Shown here in pieces: positions 1 through 12,300 of a DNA stretch of 64,000 nt. Every line of letters starts with the position of its first letter. Position 1 is the stretch's first letter. The stretch comes from Strigamia acuminata (Eukaryota; Arthropoda; Chilopoda; Geophilomorpha; Linotaeniidae): positions 3,724,186 to 3,788,185 of the forward strand of contig OX442317.1 in the NCBI GenBank assembly GCA_949358305.1, read 5' to 3'. The notes below the pieces were generated by a model that did not search any database, was not told the origin of the DNA, and saw only the letters and a list, made by a program, of their open reading frames with translations. Both the position numbers and the translations under genes were made by a program.

Positions 1-353
1 TTAAAAGCGCCGAATCACGGGTTAACGACCTTTCATTTTTCCACGCGGTAACCACAAAAGACACGAGAGGAAAAGCAACGTTTTGCCACTTGTAAATCTG
101 CAGAAAAGAATTATCGATTATTAACTTATTCACACTCCAACCTGACGTTCAAAAATCGGAACCAACGATCGACACAAATGATTAAATATGACCCGAGACC
201 AGCGATGTGTTTTGCCTCCATCACGTCGCGCTTTTAAATTCCCTCACGCGATGTCGCCAGTAGTTCTATTCTGTGAGAGTTGAGAAAACCTCGCGGGAAA
301 TTTAAATATTTTTTAAAAAATAAAAATAATTTTTTTTTCTATATTTATCTTAG
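1..353 (+). other. Intron/upstream sequence of Dscam-A
   Basis: This stretch ends in a pyrimidine-rich tract and the acceptor TTAG at 350-353, directly before the Ig1 exon. I see no signal-peptide exon in it, so the first coding exon of Dscam-A lies left of the window. No other gene or repeat is recognised here. Confidence 0.6.
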
Positions 354-3300
354 ATAATGGTGATGCATTGCAATCTCCGGAGTTCTCGACTGAGCCTCCT
401 TTCCGCGTACAATTCTCGAATAGTACGGGAATTAAAATCCCATGCAGTGCAAACACCCCGATGAATATTTCTTGGATATTGATTGACGGAACCCCAGTTT
501 CCAATGTGAATAGACTGAGAAACGTCTCGAGTGATGGAACTTTGGTGTTCCTACCATTCGAAGCCAAAGATTACCGACAAGACATGCACGCGGTCACCTA
601 CAAATGCATTGCATCCAACGCAGCTGCAACAATAATCAGCCGAGAAGTTCATGTCCAAGCCGGTAATAAATAAATACATAAATAAATAAATAAATAAATA
701 AACAAATAAACAAACAAACAAACAAACAAACAAACAAATAAATAAATAAACAAATAAATAAATAAATAATTTTATTTTTAATTTTAATTTTTTTTTTTAT
801 TTTTTTTTTATTTTTTTTTTTATTTTTATTTTAATGTACTGGATTTTATTTCAGTCATGGATCAGCCGTTTGGGCCCCATGTGTACGACGCTTTTGCGAC
901 TAAGGGCAGTACTGCAGCCCTCAAGTGCGTAATATCGGGCACAGTTAGCAAATATGTGATTGTTGACACTTGGATTAAGGACAACCAGCAGGAAATTAAA
1001 ACTTCTTTCTTCGACGGTATTGAGATATTACTTCGGCGATTTCACGGCTATTTCCGGATTTCTGCGCTTAGATTACAACGTTTCATTTGCAGATAAAAAA
1101 TACACGGTGACAAATGCCGGCGATTTGTTGATATCCAATGTTGATGGCGCAGATGCGGGTCGAAGTTATCGATGCATAGCAAAACACCGTCTTACCGGCG
1201 AAGTTAAGACCACCGCCACTGCAGGAAAGCTTTTCGTCACCGGTACGAACGGTTAACAAAAAATAAAAATTTAATTCCAAAATTTAAAACATTTCACGTT
1301 ATCTGTAGAATCGCAAGGAAACGTCCCGTCCAAGATTTTGGATACTGAAAAAACTATTTCGGCGACTGTGAGTGGTCAAGCGGTGCTGCCCTGTGTAGGC
1401 CAAGGCCATCCATCACCAATCATCGAGTAAAACTGCAAAACACAATCGAAAATAACAAAAACAAAAAATTTTCTTGCATTTTTTTCTTAGATGGTTTAAA
1501 AAAAGTGATGATGGGAAATTGATCCCAATATCAACGGGAGATAACATGAAAACAACTTCGTTGGCACTTCTTATTCGAAACGTACAAGATGGCGATTCAG
1601 GAGTGTACGTATGTGTCGCTGAAAATGCTGCTGGAACAGCCAGAAAGGAATTGACGTTGACTGTCCAAAGTGAGTTATTTATTTTGTTTTTGTTCATACA
1701 TTTTCGACCATTTTCTTAGTCGTTTTAAATGTTTAGAACCTTTGGAAATCGCTGTAAACACTCAAGAATTACAACTGGAATCAAGTGCAAGTCAAAGTTT
1801 AGTTTGCGACGTAACAGGTGCTGTCGATTTTGCCATTTCCTGGTACAGAAATGGCGATTTAATGCCGGAAAACAATGGCATGAAGACGTTGGATTTGGAC
1901 CAAAGTGGTATTTATCAGTGCTTTGCAAAATCCGAAGATGAAATGGTCCATGCGACTGCCCAAGTCACTTCTGGAGGTATAAACAATCAAAATTCAAAAT
2001 GACGCCAAAATGACGTCACATTTTCAAATTCATTGCAGAAAATAAACCGAAAATAACCAAGAAATTTTACGGAAAGATTTTGCATCCTGGAGAGAGTGTG
2101 AGTCTGGAATGCAAGGCCGCGTCGAATCCAGTTGCAACAATAACCTGGTACTTGGACGACCAGAAATTATCAACAACAGACGCAATAAAAATCAATGAAA
2201 AAATGGAAAATTCTGAAATCTCTCTGAGTGTATTAACATTGAATCAATTGACTGTGGAAAGCGGGGGCACGTACAGTTGTGTAGCATCAAACAATGCCGG
2301 AAGTGACACTTACAGTGCACGAATTAACGTTTACGGTATAAGTGTCGCCATTCTACATTAGTTACAAGTTTTAACTGATAATTGCATTATAATTTCGCAG
2401 GCAAATTAGGTATGCGAGCGATGTCGCATAAAACTGTGGTGGCTGGAGACAATTTTGTTATAACGTGCCCCTTTTATGGTTACCCCATAACCAGGATTGA
2501 ATGGCAAAAAGGTGCGTATCAATTACCGTATTTTTCCGATTAAGAGTAGCCCTCGAATTGTAGCCGCCCTCAAATAGTAGCTGCGGCTAAAAAAAAAATT
2601 ACCGTATTTTTGCGTAGGGTATTGTTGATAAAACACGGTAGTTGTATTCGATTTATTTGCTAATTTGTTGGGTTTTGCTTAGATTCACAAGAATTACCGA
2701 TAATGTTTCATCAAAAAGTATTTCCAAATGGCACTTTAATCGTGAGCAATGTAAAGAAAGGACTGGACGATGGAAAGTACACATGTATTGTGTCAAACAT
2801 CCAAAGCGAGAGAGCAGTTGGGACTGTTGAAATGGTCGTAATGAGTGAGTACAATACCAATATTTATTAATAATTATTCAAATGACGAAGTCAATCCTAG
2901 GACGAGAAAAAAGATAACTGCGTTTTCATGTCATGGATAAATAAAAAATTAGTACAGTCGAACCTCGTTATAATGAATCGCAACGGACAAGAGAAATCGG
3001 CTCATTATAACGAAAATTAGTTACAACAAACGAGCTAAAAAAATTCAATTTCATCATTTAAAAAATCGTTAATTATTCACGTACAGTGTGATTTGTGTAC
3101 GAATGGAAGTTTTACTTTTGCAAAAGTCATGTTTCAAATGTTTAGATGTATGTGTATTTACTTTGTAATGTTAAACATACAAAAACAGAAACACAGATAC
3201 CTAAAACACACGAAACCACTTTTTTCATGCAGCAATTATTTTTCAAAATAAAATGTTTAGTTTTATTAATTTAAAAATCAATTAATAATGTTCAACTTGT

Positions 3301-6300
3301 TTGCCCAAAAATTGCTTTCCGGTTAGCAGCCTAAATAAGGACATCGATTTTGAGTAACGTCATCAAAATTCTAATGGCGAATCGTCTAAGGGCGAATTTA
3401 CAAAATTCGCCATTGGAAAGCTATTTTGACGTTTCCAATGGCGAATCTAGGAAAATTCGCCATTAGAAACGTAATTTTGAAATTCGCCATTGGAAACGTT
3501 GTTTGCCAACGTTTGCGTTTGCGTTTCCAATGGCGAATCTGGGTTCATTGAAATTCGCAATTGAAAACGTTATTGCGTTTCCAATGGCGAATCTGTAGGC
3601 GTGTCATCTAGCGCGACTGCGACATGAATCTACCCCGACTTTGGAACTTGTATTTTGGGTATTTCTTCTTCTTCCAATTCGTAAGAATGGCTAACAAGGG
3701 GGGGCTGCACCCCCCTTGATCCCCCGCAAACCTAACCTTACTAGTTTTTTGATGCAAAACCATTTTTTTGAGACGGCTTGTCGCTGTCGTGGTAAATAAT
3801 GTCGCGCTAGATGTGCGCCCCTGTGGCTAATTTCTTCCATTTCGCCATTAGAAATGTAAATAGACCTTTCTAACAACGAATTGGTTTAATGTTTACCAAT
3901 TTGCCGTTAGAAAGGTCCAAATACGTTCCCAATGGCGAATTGGGAGAAATTTGCCATTGAGACTGCTTTTGGACAAAAGAAAGTAGAAATTCGCAATTCG
4001 TCCAAATGGCCAGATTCGCCGTTGGAACGGCACCCCGAATAATTCAATGTGTTAAAATTTGTTACATCAAAAATATTTTACATGGTGTTCTATGGCTGGC
4101 CAACCAAGTCATTTTTAACAATTCGTTACCGGTATATCAAAAATTCGTTATAAAGCAATTTGTAATAACGAAGTTTGACTGTAGTACCATACATTGCATT
4201 GAAAATTTGTCAAACACTTCTATCACTTTTGTTTTCAATGGAAGTGCAAACGATGCTGTATTCACTGTTTTTTCCAGTTGCACCAAAAATTATGCCATTT
4301 TCATTCCAAGAAGACTTGTTGCGAGAAGGCATGAGAGCGAGACTTCAATGTGTTGTGAGTGAAGGAGACTCACCAATCACGATTCAATGGCTTAAAGACA
4401 ATGCTGTAATTCCAAATGAATTAGACATTAAAATACAACAGATCGATGAATTTTCAAGCATCCTTAACATAGGACAAGTAACTCCCAAACATAATGGCAA
4501 CTACACTTGCAAAGCTAAAAATGCAGCAATAACTGTGGAACATTCAGCCGTATTAAATGTCAATGGTAATGGTTTTCTTATCTTGTTTTTTGCCTTGCAG
4601 TTCCTCCAAAGATCATTCCCTTTGCCTTTGTGGATGATCAATTCTACAAAGGAATGCGTGCCCATATCACATGTGCTGTGAGCCAAGGAGATCCGCCGTT
4701 GACCTTTCAATGGTTCAAAGACGATCGCCCGATCCCAACTTCTTTGCAAGATGTGGCAACGCGCCAATATGACCAGTACACCAGTTCTCTTAGTATTGAG
4801 AGCGTGTCTTCCGGCCACACGGGAAATTACACCTGTGTCGTATCAAATCGGGCGATGACAGTCAGCCACACGGCGCAACTTCTGGTTCACGGTAAATAAT
4901 CAATCCATTGATTTAATCCATTCGGGGGTTTCTTTTCCAGTTGCGCCCAGGATTATTCCCTTCTCGTTTCAAGACAAATCTGTGGTGGAAGGCAGACAAG
5001 CGAGGGTTATGTGTGGGCTAATTGAGGGAGATGCTCCTGTCACTTTTACCTGGTTGAAAAATGGAATGCCAATAAAGCAAAACGATATCGAAGTTTCTCG
5101 AGTTGTTGATAACTACTCGATCCTCTCCATCCACAGTGTCGCTCGTGGCCACACTGGAAACTACACGTGTGTGGCTACTAACCGCGCTACCAGTTCACAA
5201 TTCAGTGCCACCTTAATAGTAAATGGTAATTACTAATGAAACTATGTTTCAATTGTTTTCAGCTGCCCCAAAGATCATTCCATTCTCCTTCCACGATGGT
5301 CAATTATTCGAGGGAGTTTTAGTGAAGGTTACGTGCGTAGTCTATCAGGGAGACCTCCCAATTACCATAACATGGCTGAAAGATAACCAACCATTATCCA
5401 ACGTGGAGGGTGTTAATGTCCGACAAGTTGATCAATTTTCCAGCATGCTAACCATAGAGAAAGTGCAACAAATTCACAGTGGCAACTACACTTGCACAGC
5501 GACAAACTCTGCAGCTTCTGCCAGCTCGACGGCAATCCTTGTTGTCAATGGTACGACAATCAAGTGATTAGTATTTTCTTTTCTTGTATTTTGCAGTCCC
5601 TCCAAAAATTGTTCCATTTACTTTCCAAGATGGGCATTTACTCGAGGGCATGTTAGTTCGTGTGTCTTGTGTAGTCAGCCGAGGAGACTTGCCATTGAAC
5701 ATATCCTGGCTCAAAGACAATAAAATAGCTTCTCAAGAATCTTCTATTAGCGTGCATAACTTAGACGATTACTCCAGTGTCTTGTCAATTGACCCAGTGA
5801 CGAAAAAACATGATGGCAATTACACATGTGTTGCTAAAAACATGGCTGGAACGGACACATTTGTTGCATCAATAACTGTTAATGGTAATTAGATTAAACC
5901 GGGCATTATGAGCGCATCTGCTAATTAAAACCTTTTATTACGTTAAAACAATCAAAATTTTAAACAAAATTAAAAAAATTAAAAAATTAATAATTAAACA
6001 CCAACTTTGTAGGAACTTTAAAAAAAATTTTTTCCCTCAAAAGTATACACTCAGATTTATTACAAATAGAAATATTTTCCTTGTAGAATTACCAAAATGG
6101 GTTGTAAAACCTAACAACACTAAAATCTCAGTTGGAAGTTCAGCTCTAATGCCCTGCATTACGACTGGATTCCCAAAACCAAAAAACACATGGTATAAAG
6201 TCAAAGGTCAGTTAAGATTCCATTTAGTGAAAAGCTGAAACCATGTTTAAACTGCTAAATCTTCTTAGGTTCCAATCCCCGAGGAGAAACAGACGTGGTT

Positions 6301-9300
6301 AAAAATGAAAATGGTTACAAGCTGTTGTCCAATGGGTCCCTTCAAATCCAAAACGTCAATTTGCAACACGCCGGATATTATTTTTGCCTCTCCAACAACA
6401 CAATTGGAAGCATCAGTGCAATGGCACTTCTCTCCATCAGTTGTGAGTAATCCCCATCCCAATCTCTTCCTTCCAATCAGGCTAAAATCCTTTTCCAGCA
6501 GTTCCACCTCAAATGCACAACAAACTACAAAACAACACAGTTTCTAAGGGCGACTCAGTTTACTTCAAATGCGTTGCCCATGGCGACCAACCCATGAAAT
6601 TCACTTGGTACGCAAATGGTCGCGTGATCAATCAAAGCGCAGGAATAAATGGGTAATGACAAAGACCACTTGCACAGTACATACACACAACCTCCTTTAT
6701 TCCAACATTAATTTTCACTTACAGATATATAATTAAACAATCAAACGACACCGCGAGTGTAACCTCTGAATTTGCAATCAAAAAGGCAGAAAGAAAGGAT
6801 TCCACTTCGTTTATCTGCAGCGCGGAAAACTCTTACGGATCGGAAAATGCTACATTCAATTTACTCGTTTTGGGTAACACCCAAAAAACCCAAATTTAAA
6901 TTCAATTTACTTAAAATTTATATTTCAACAGAATCACCTGATGCACCACAAGACATCAAAATACTCGAAGCAAACAATCGCACGGTCGTCATAGGCTGGC
7001 AAGCTCCTTTCGATGGAAACACGCCAGTTAAGAAATTCATCCTGCAATACAAGCTCGTAGCAGGTAGAACAGTAATTCACGAATCAAACCTAAACTACTC
7101 ATAACAAATTATATTATCTATTAACTATTCAGATAATTGGGAAACCGGTGTTAGAAATCTAACATTACCAGGAAATAAATTACAATCAGCAATCAGCAGT
7201 TTAAAACCATCAGCCAACTACCACGTTCGCATAATTGCCGGCAACGATATTGGCTTGGGTTCGCCCAGTGCAGCAATAGACGTTTCAATGCCAGACCAAG
7301 GTAAATATTATCACACAATGCACTCGTGTAAATAAACATTTACAAAACGTTTACAGCACCCGCTGGACCTCCTCTGAATGTAAATGCCATCGCAACCGAC
7401 TCCAACAGTTTAAAAGTCTCCTGGCAGGTAAAATAAACAAAAATCCACCAACTTGATCTCATGATTGACACTTTTCATTGCCCAGGCTCCTCACGTACAG
7501 CTCAGAAATGGCATCATAAAAGGATACAACGTTGGCTGTAAAATTGCGAGCTCATCGGGCGCTTATCAGTTTCGCATGTTGGAAGTTCCCGAAGATTACA
7601 CGGCCACTCTGTCGCTGCCCATCAATGATCTGCACAAGTTCACTCAGTACAGCGTCGTTGTTCAGGCGTTCAATGACGGCGGAAAAGGACCGCTGTCGAA
7701 ACAAGTCATTGCCGTCACTTCGGAGAGCAGTTGAGAATGTGACCATTCCATAGTAACTTTGTATTTAGAGTTTACTTTCTAGTTCCAACTAAACCACCCC
7801 AAGACATCAAGTGTTCGGTGTTGTCGTCGCAAAGCATTCATCTTACATGGCAGCCACCCCCACAGTCGAGCATTCACGGGATTCTGCAGGGATTTAAAGT
7901 GATTTACAAACCAGTCGGTGATCCAAGTAAATCCAAGTAATTTTGTCACAAATTTCTTTGTGATTAATTAAATCTTTCTAATAATCAGAAGACGTATCAA
8001 CCCAAGTTCAAATACCAAACACATCCACCAAAGTTACAGTAGAGAATTTGGAAAAGTACGCAAACTACAGCGTACAAATTTCAGCACTGACTCGAATAGG
8101 AGACGGAGTGAAAAGCGAACCAATTTTCTGCAAAACGTTTGAAGATAGTACGAAAACATCTAATTGCAAAATAAGTTAGATAAATGCCTTTTCCATTACT
8201 TCTAGTTCCTGCCGCTCCATCTGACGTCAAAGTATTCCCAGCATCTGCGCAATCAATTGTAATTGCGTGGAGAGCACCAGCTCAAGCTAATGGACGAATA
8301 ACAAAATATACCGTATACGTAAAACAATCTGGATTGACCAGTAAAGTACATCATGCAGTGCCCACAAACGTTTATGTAACAAAATACATTCACACGAATT
8401 TATCCTCTCTTAGGATATTAAAAAACACGTGGTCCGCGGCAACATCACCAATAACGAACTCACTGACCTCAAACCTACTGAAACCTACCAATTGTGGCTG
8501 ACTGCATCAACGTCGGTCGGCGAAAGCGCGAGCAGTCGAGTTGTTTCTCAGTCGCCGAACAGTAAACTGCGTAAGTTCAGTTTCTTAGTTTAAGTTAGGC
8601 AGCGGGCTGAACCGATCGCATATATTGTCATGCGGCTAAGCCGTACCAGATCACCGGTTGGCTTATACACGCATTTGACCTAGTTTTAATTCAATAAATC
8701 ATCCCATGATGTCATAGTAGCCAAACGCCATTTATGGATAATTTATTGAACTAAAACTAAATCAAATACGCGTGTAATCCAACCGGTGATCGGTACGGCT
8801 TATCCGCGTGACAATATACAAACTACAGGTGCTTCAGGAATCTTTGTAGCCAGAAGTGTCTAATGCATCTAACAGAATTACTAATGCAGGACAGCAAGTT
8901 CCCTGCACAGACTGACTAAGTTCAGTTCCTTGCTTTAGGTTGGGCCGTAGCAATACAGGCTAGATCATCGGACGGGCTGGCTCGTTCATCGAGCAGGCTC
9001 GTCCACTGGGCAAGATCGGTCATGTACACCTATGGACAAAAAAATCTTCACATGCTGTCAGGCTACTTCAGTTCCAAATGTGAAGATTTTTTGGACCATA
9101 GGTGTACATTGGGATCCCTAACCCCTAAAACAAACCGAATAAATGCCATAATAAACCAGTGAATCTCACGGTCATTTATTAGCGAGTTTGTGCATCCAGT
9201 TCCCATTTGGTTCTCCTGTAACCAAGCAGTGTTAGGGTCCATCCGCCACTTACAAGTTTGTCCATTGATAGGTGCTGCAAAAATTGCCGGATTTGGAAAC

Positions 9301-12300
9301 ACCATTGTAGTCACTCAAGGAGAAGACGTGTTGTTGGCGTGTAAAAGCGTCGGCATGCCACCACCACAACAGAAATGGATGAGTGAGTACTCAAACAAAT
9401 TCCTGAAACATTGTATTAATTATTTAAAACCGATTCGATTTCTTTTGGGAGTGGAACCGGAATAGATTTGGACAGCAGACACGCAACATTGGCAGACGGT
9501 TCGCTCCTAATCAAAGACACGGACGAACACGATTCCGACAACTACACTTGCCACGTACACAATGAACATGGACAAGACTACATCACCTACAACCTCATTA
9601 TCCAATGTATACGTTCAAAAAATTGATTCCTCTTCACCAGACGCAATGTCAAACAATTTATTCTTCTTGTAGCGGCTCCTGGAGTCCCATTTGTGGAAAT
9701 TTCATTGGTCACAACATCTTCCATTGACGTGCAATGGAAAGTAGACAAAGACGGCGGCAGTCCAATAATTGGATACAAATTATATTACAAACACGATCAA
9801 AGCGACTGGGACATGATCGATTTAGACGGCGCCATCAATTCCTACCGCTTGGATGGTTTGCTTTGCGGCACCAAATATCAATTATACATGGTCGCGTACA
9901 ATAAATTAGGACAAGGAAAGGCCACCCACGTCATCGCATCAGGAACTAAGGGAGGCAGTAAGATGTCGCACCAATATATCTAAAAAAAAATTTCTTTAAA
10001 TGGTCTTTTTTTATAGTTCCAATTTCGCCATCTAAGGCCAGACTGATCGAAGAAGGGTCGACTTACATAACAGTCAACCTCGATTCCTGGTTGGTTGATA
10101 AATGTCCCGTTAAATATTTCGTTGTGGAATACAAAACACGCAATTCTGCTCAATGGAGACTTCTATCCGACGACATCAAGTCCGACAAACACAAGCTCTC
10201 TTTGTCAGATTTGGCACCTGCAACTTGGTACAATTTGCGAATTATCCCTCACAGTAGTGCAGGAACCGCAGCAGCCGAATACACCTTTGCAACACTGTCA
10301 GTCGACGGTGGTATGTTGTTGACATTAAAAAAATTCATCTTCAGTCTATTAATCGATTTCATTCCTTTCAGCGACTATAATTCCAGACACAATGTCGGAC
10401 GAAGCTAACATTAGACCAATCGCATTCAAATTTGAACTCAAGCACGTTATTGCAGTCGCATCAGGAACCTTGATACTCATACTAGTAGTAGTGATCGTGT
10501 GGATTTGCAACCAAACTACTAAATCCAAAAAAAGTCGCAGACCAAAATCAGGTACAGGTTCACAGATCTAAAAAGTAGATGGTCTTTTTTTGGTCTTTTT
10601 GGTCTTTTTTTGGTCTTTTTTTGGTCTTTTTGGTCTATTTTTGTTTTTTTTGTCTATTTTTGTTTTTTTTTGGTCATTTTGATCTTTTTTTGGTCTTTTG
10701 GTCTTTTTTTGGTCTTTTTTGGTCTTTTTTTGGTCTTTTTTTTATTTTTTTGGTCTTTCAGCTTTTGGGATTTTGGGATTTAAGATTGTGGTGATTTAAG
10801 ATTATGGTAATTTAAGATTACGGTATTTAATTGCTCATTTCAGATCACTAACATTAAAACATTTGTAAACACAACATGACTTCATTCTAGGTCCTCAATT
10901 CTTCCCGCAATCTGAATGCGGAAGTGACACAACCTACAATGGTAGTTACGGTTATGCGCCAGGAAAATCCACTTTGCGAAGAGACTACCACAACTCACGT
11001 AAATTAAAACCAAAAAAAAATTAAACCATGCACAAATTACTAAGAAACCGCCTTTATCCAGTGAGAAAAGGCGATGTAGCTCCTTACGCCACCGGTCACT
11101 TCTCCGATCACTACCAAGCCGAAGAACTCGCAATGTTCCACTCCAATCATCCAATGATGGGCTTCGGCAACATGATGAGCGCAACGGTATTTTTAAATCT
11201 CGCTATCACTTCTTTTTAACGTCTAGCATTCACAATATATTACAGACCGTCCCCTTCTATCCGCAGGGTCGTGCCAGCATCCCTCCAGAAGGACCAGGTG
11301 ACTAATTATCCAAACTCAATGAGTTAATATAATAAACCTCGCTAATGTTAGCCACTGCAGTATTTCCAAACACTGCTGAGTTTCTCCACCTACAAGATTT
11401 TGCTACGGCCCCGCCAATGTCAGATTGCTACGGAGGCAACTCTGCTTACCAAGTGAAAAACCAGAAACCGGTCGTCCCAACTACACCTCAACACAAAATG
11501 GACGGCATGACCTTCAATCTACCTCCTCCACCACCGCCACTGCCACCACCAACTCAATGGTTCTCACTTTATTACTTACAACAACCACTAACCAGAGCCA
11601 TATTGACAAAATATACTTTGACCGACCTTAAGAAGGGCCCTAACTCACAGCGTCATTACTCCTAACTGTGGAGTGTGTCACACTACCACAAAAAGTAGTT
11701 TTAGTCAGTTTTAAATTTTAATCGATTTTTTACAATTTGTAATCGTTAAAAATCTATTAAAATCGTTAAAAATCGATTAAAACCGTTAAAAATCGATCAA
11801 AATCGTTAAAAATCGATCAAAATCGTTAAAAATCGATCAAAATCGTTAAAAATCGATTAAAATCGTTAAAAATCGATTAAAATCGTTAAAAATCGATTAA
11901 AATCGATTAAAATCGTTAAAAATCGATTAAAATCGTTAAAAATCGATTAAAATCGTTAAAAATCGTTAAAATCGATTAAAATCGTTAAAATCGATTAAAA
12001 TCGTTAAAAGTCGATCAAAATCGTAAAAAATCGATTAAAATCGTAAAAAAATCGTTAAAGATCGATTAAAAATTGTAAGAAATCGATTAAAATCGTTAAA
12101 AAAATTGATAAAAATCGATTACAATTTAAAACTGACTGAAACTACTTTTCTGGTGGTGTGACCCCTTCAATAGTTAGGAGTAATGAGGCTGTGAGTTAGG
12201 GTCCTTCTTAAGGTCGGTCAGAGTATAGAGAACCCAGCCAAGACAAACGCCACGCCATCTTGTTGATGCTAGATAATAAAAGTTCCTTTTAGCCAGTCTG

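Noticed and set aside
4278-5884. The five Ig7 exons as separate constitutive domains making a 14-Ig receptor.
   Set aside because: Frame would allow it, but canonical Dscam has one Ig7 here and the introns between are abnormally short. It is kept as the alternative to test, not the preferred model.
11705-12130. CRISPR-like regular repeats.
   Set aside because: Direct tandem 20-nt repeats without unique spacers, in an animal intron; a minisatellite.
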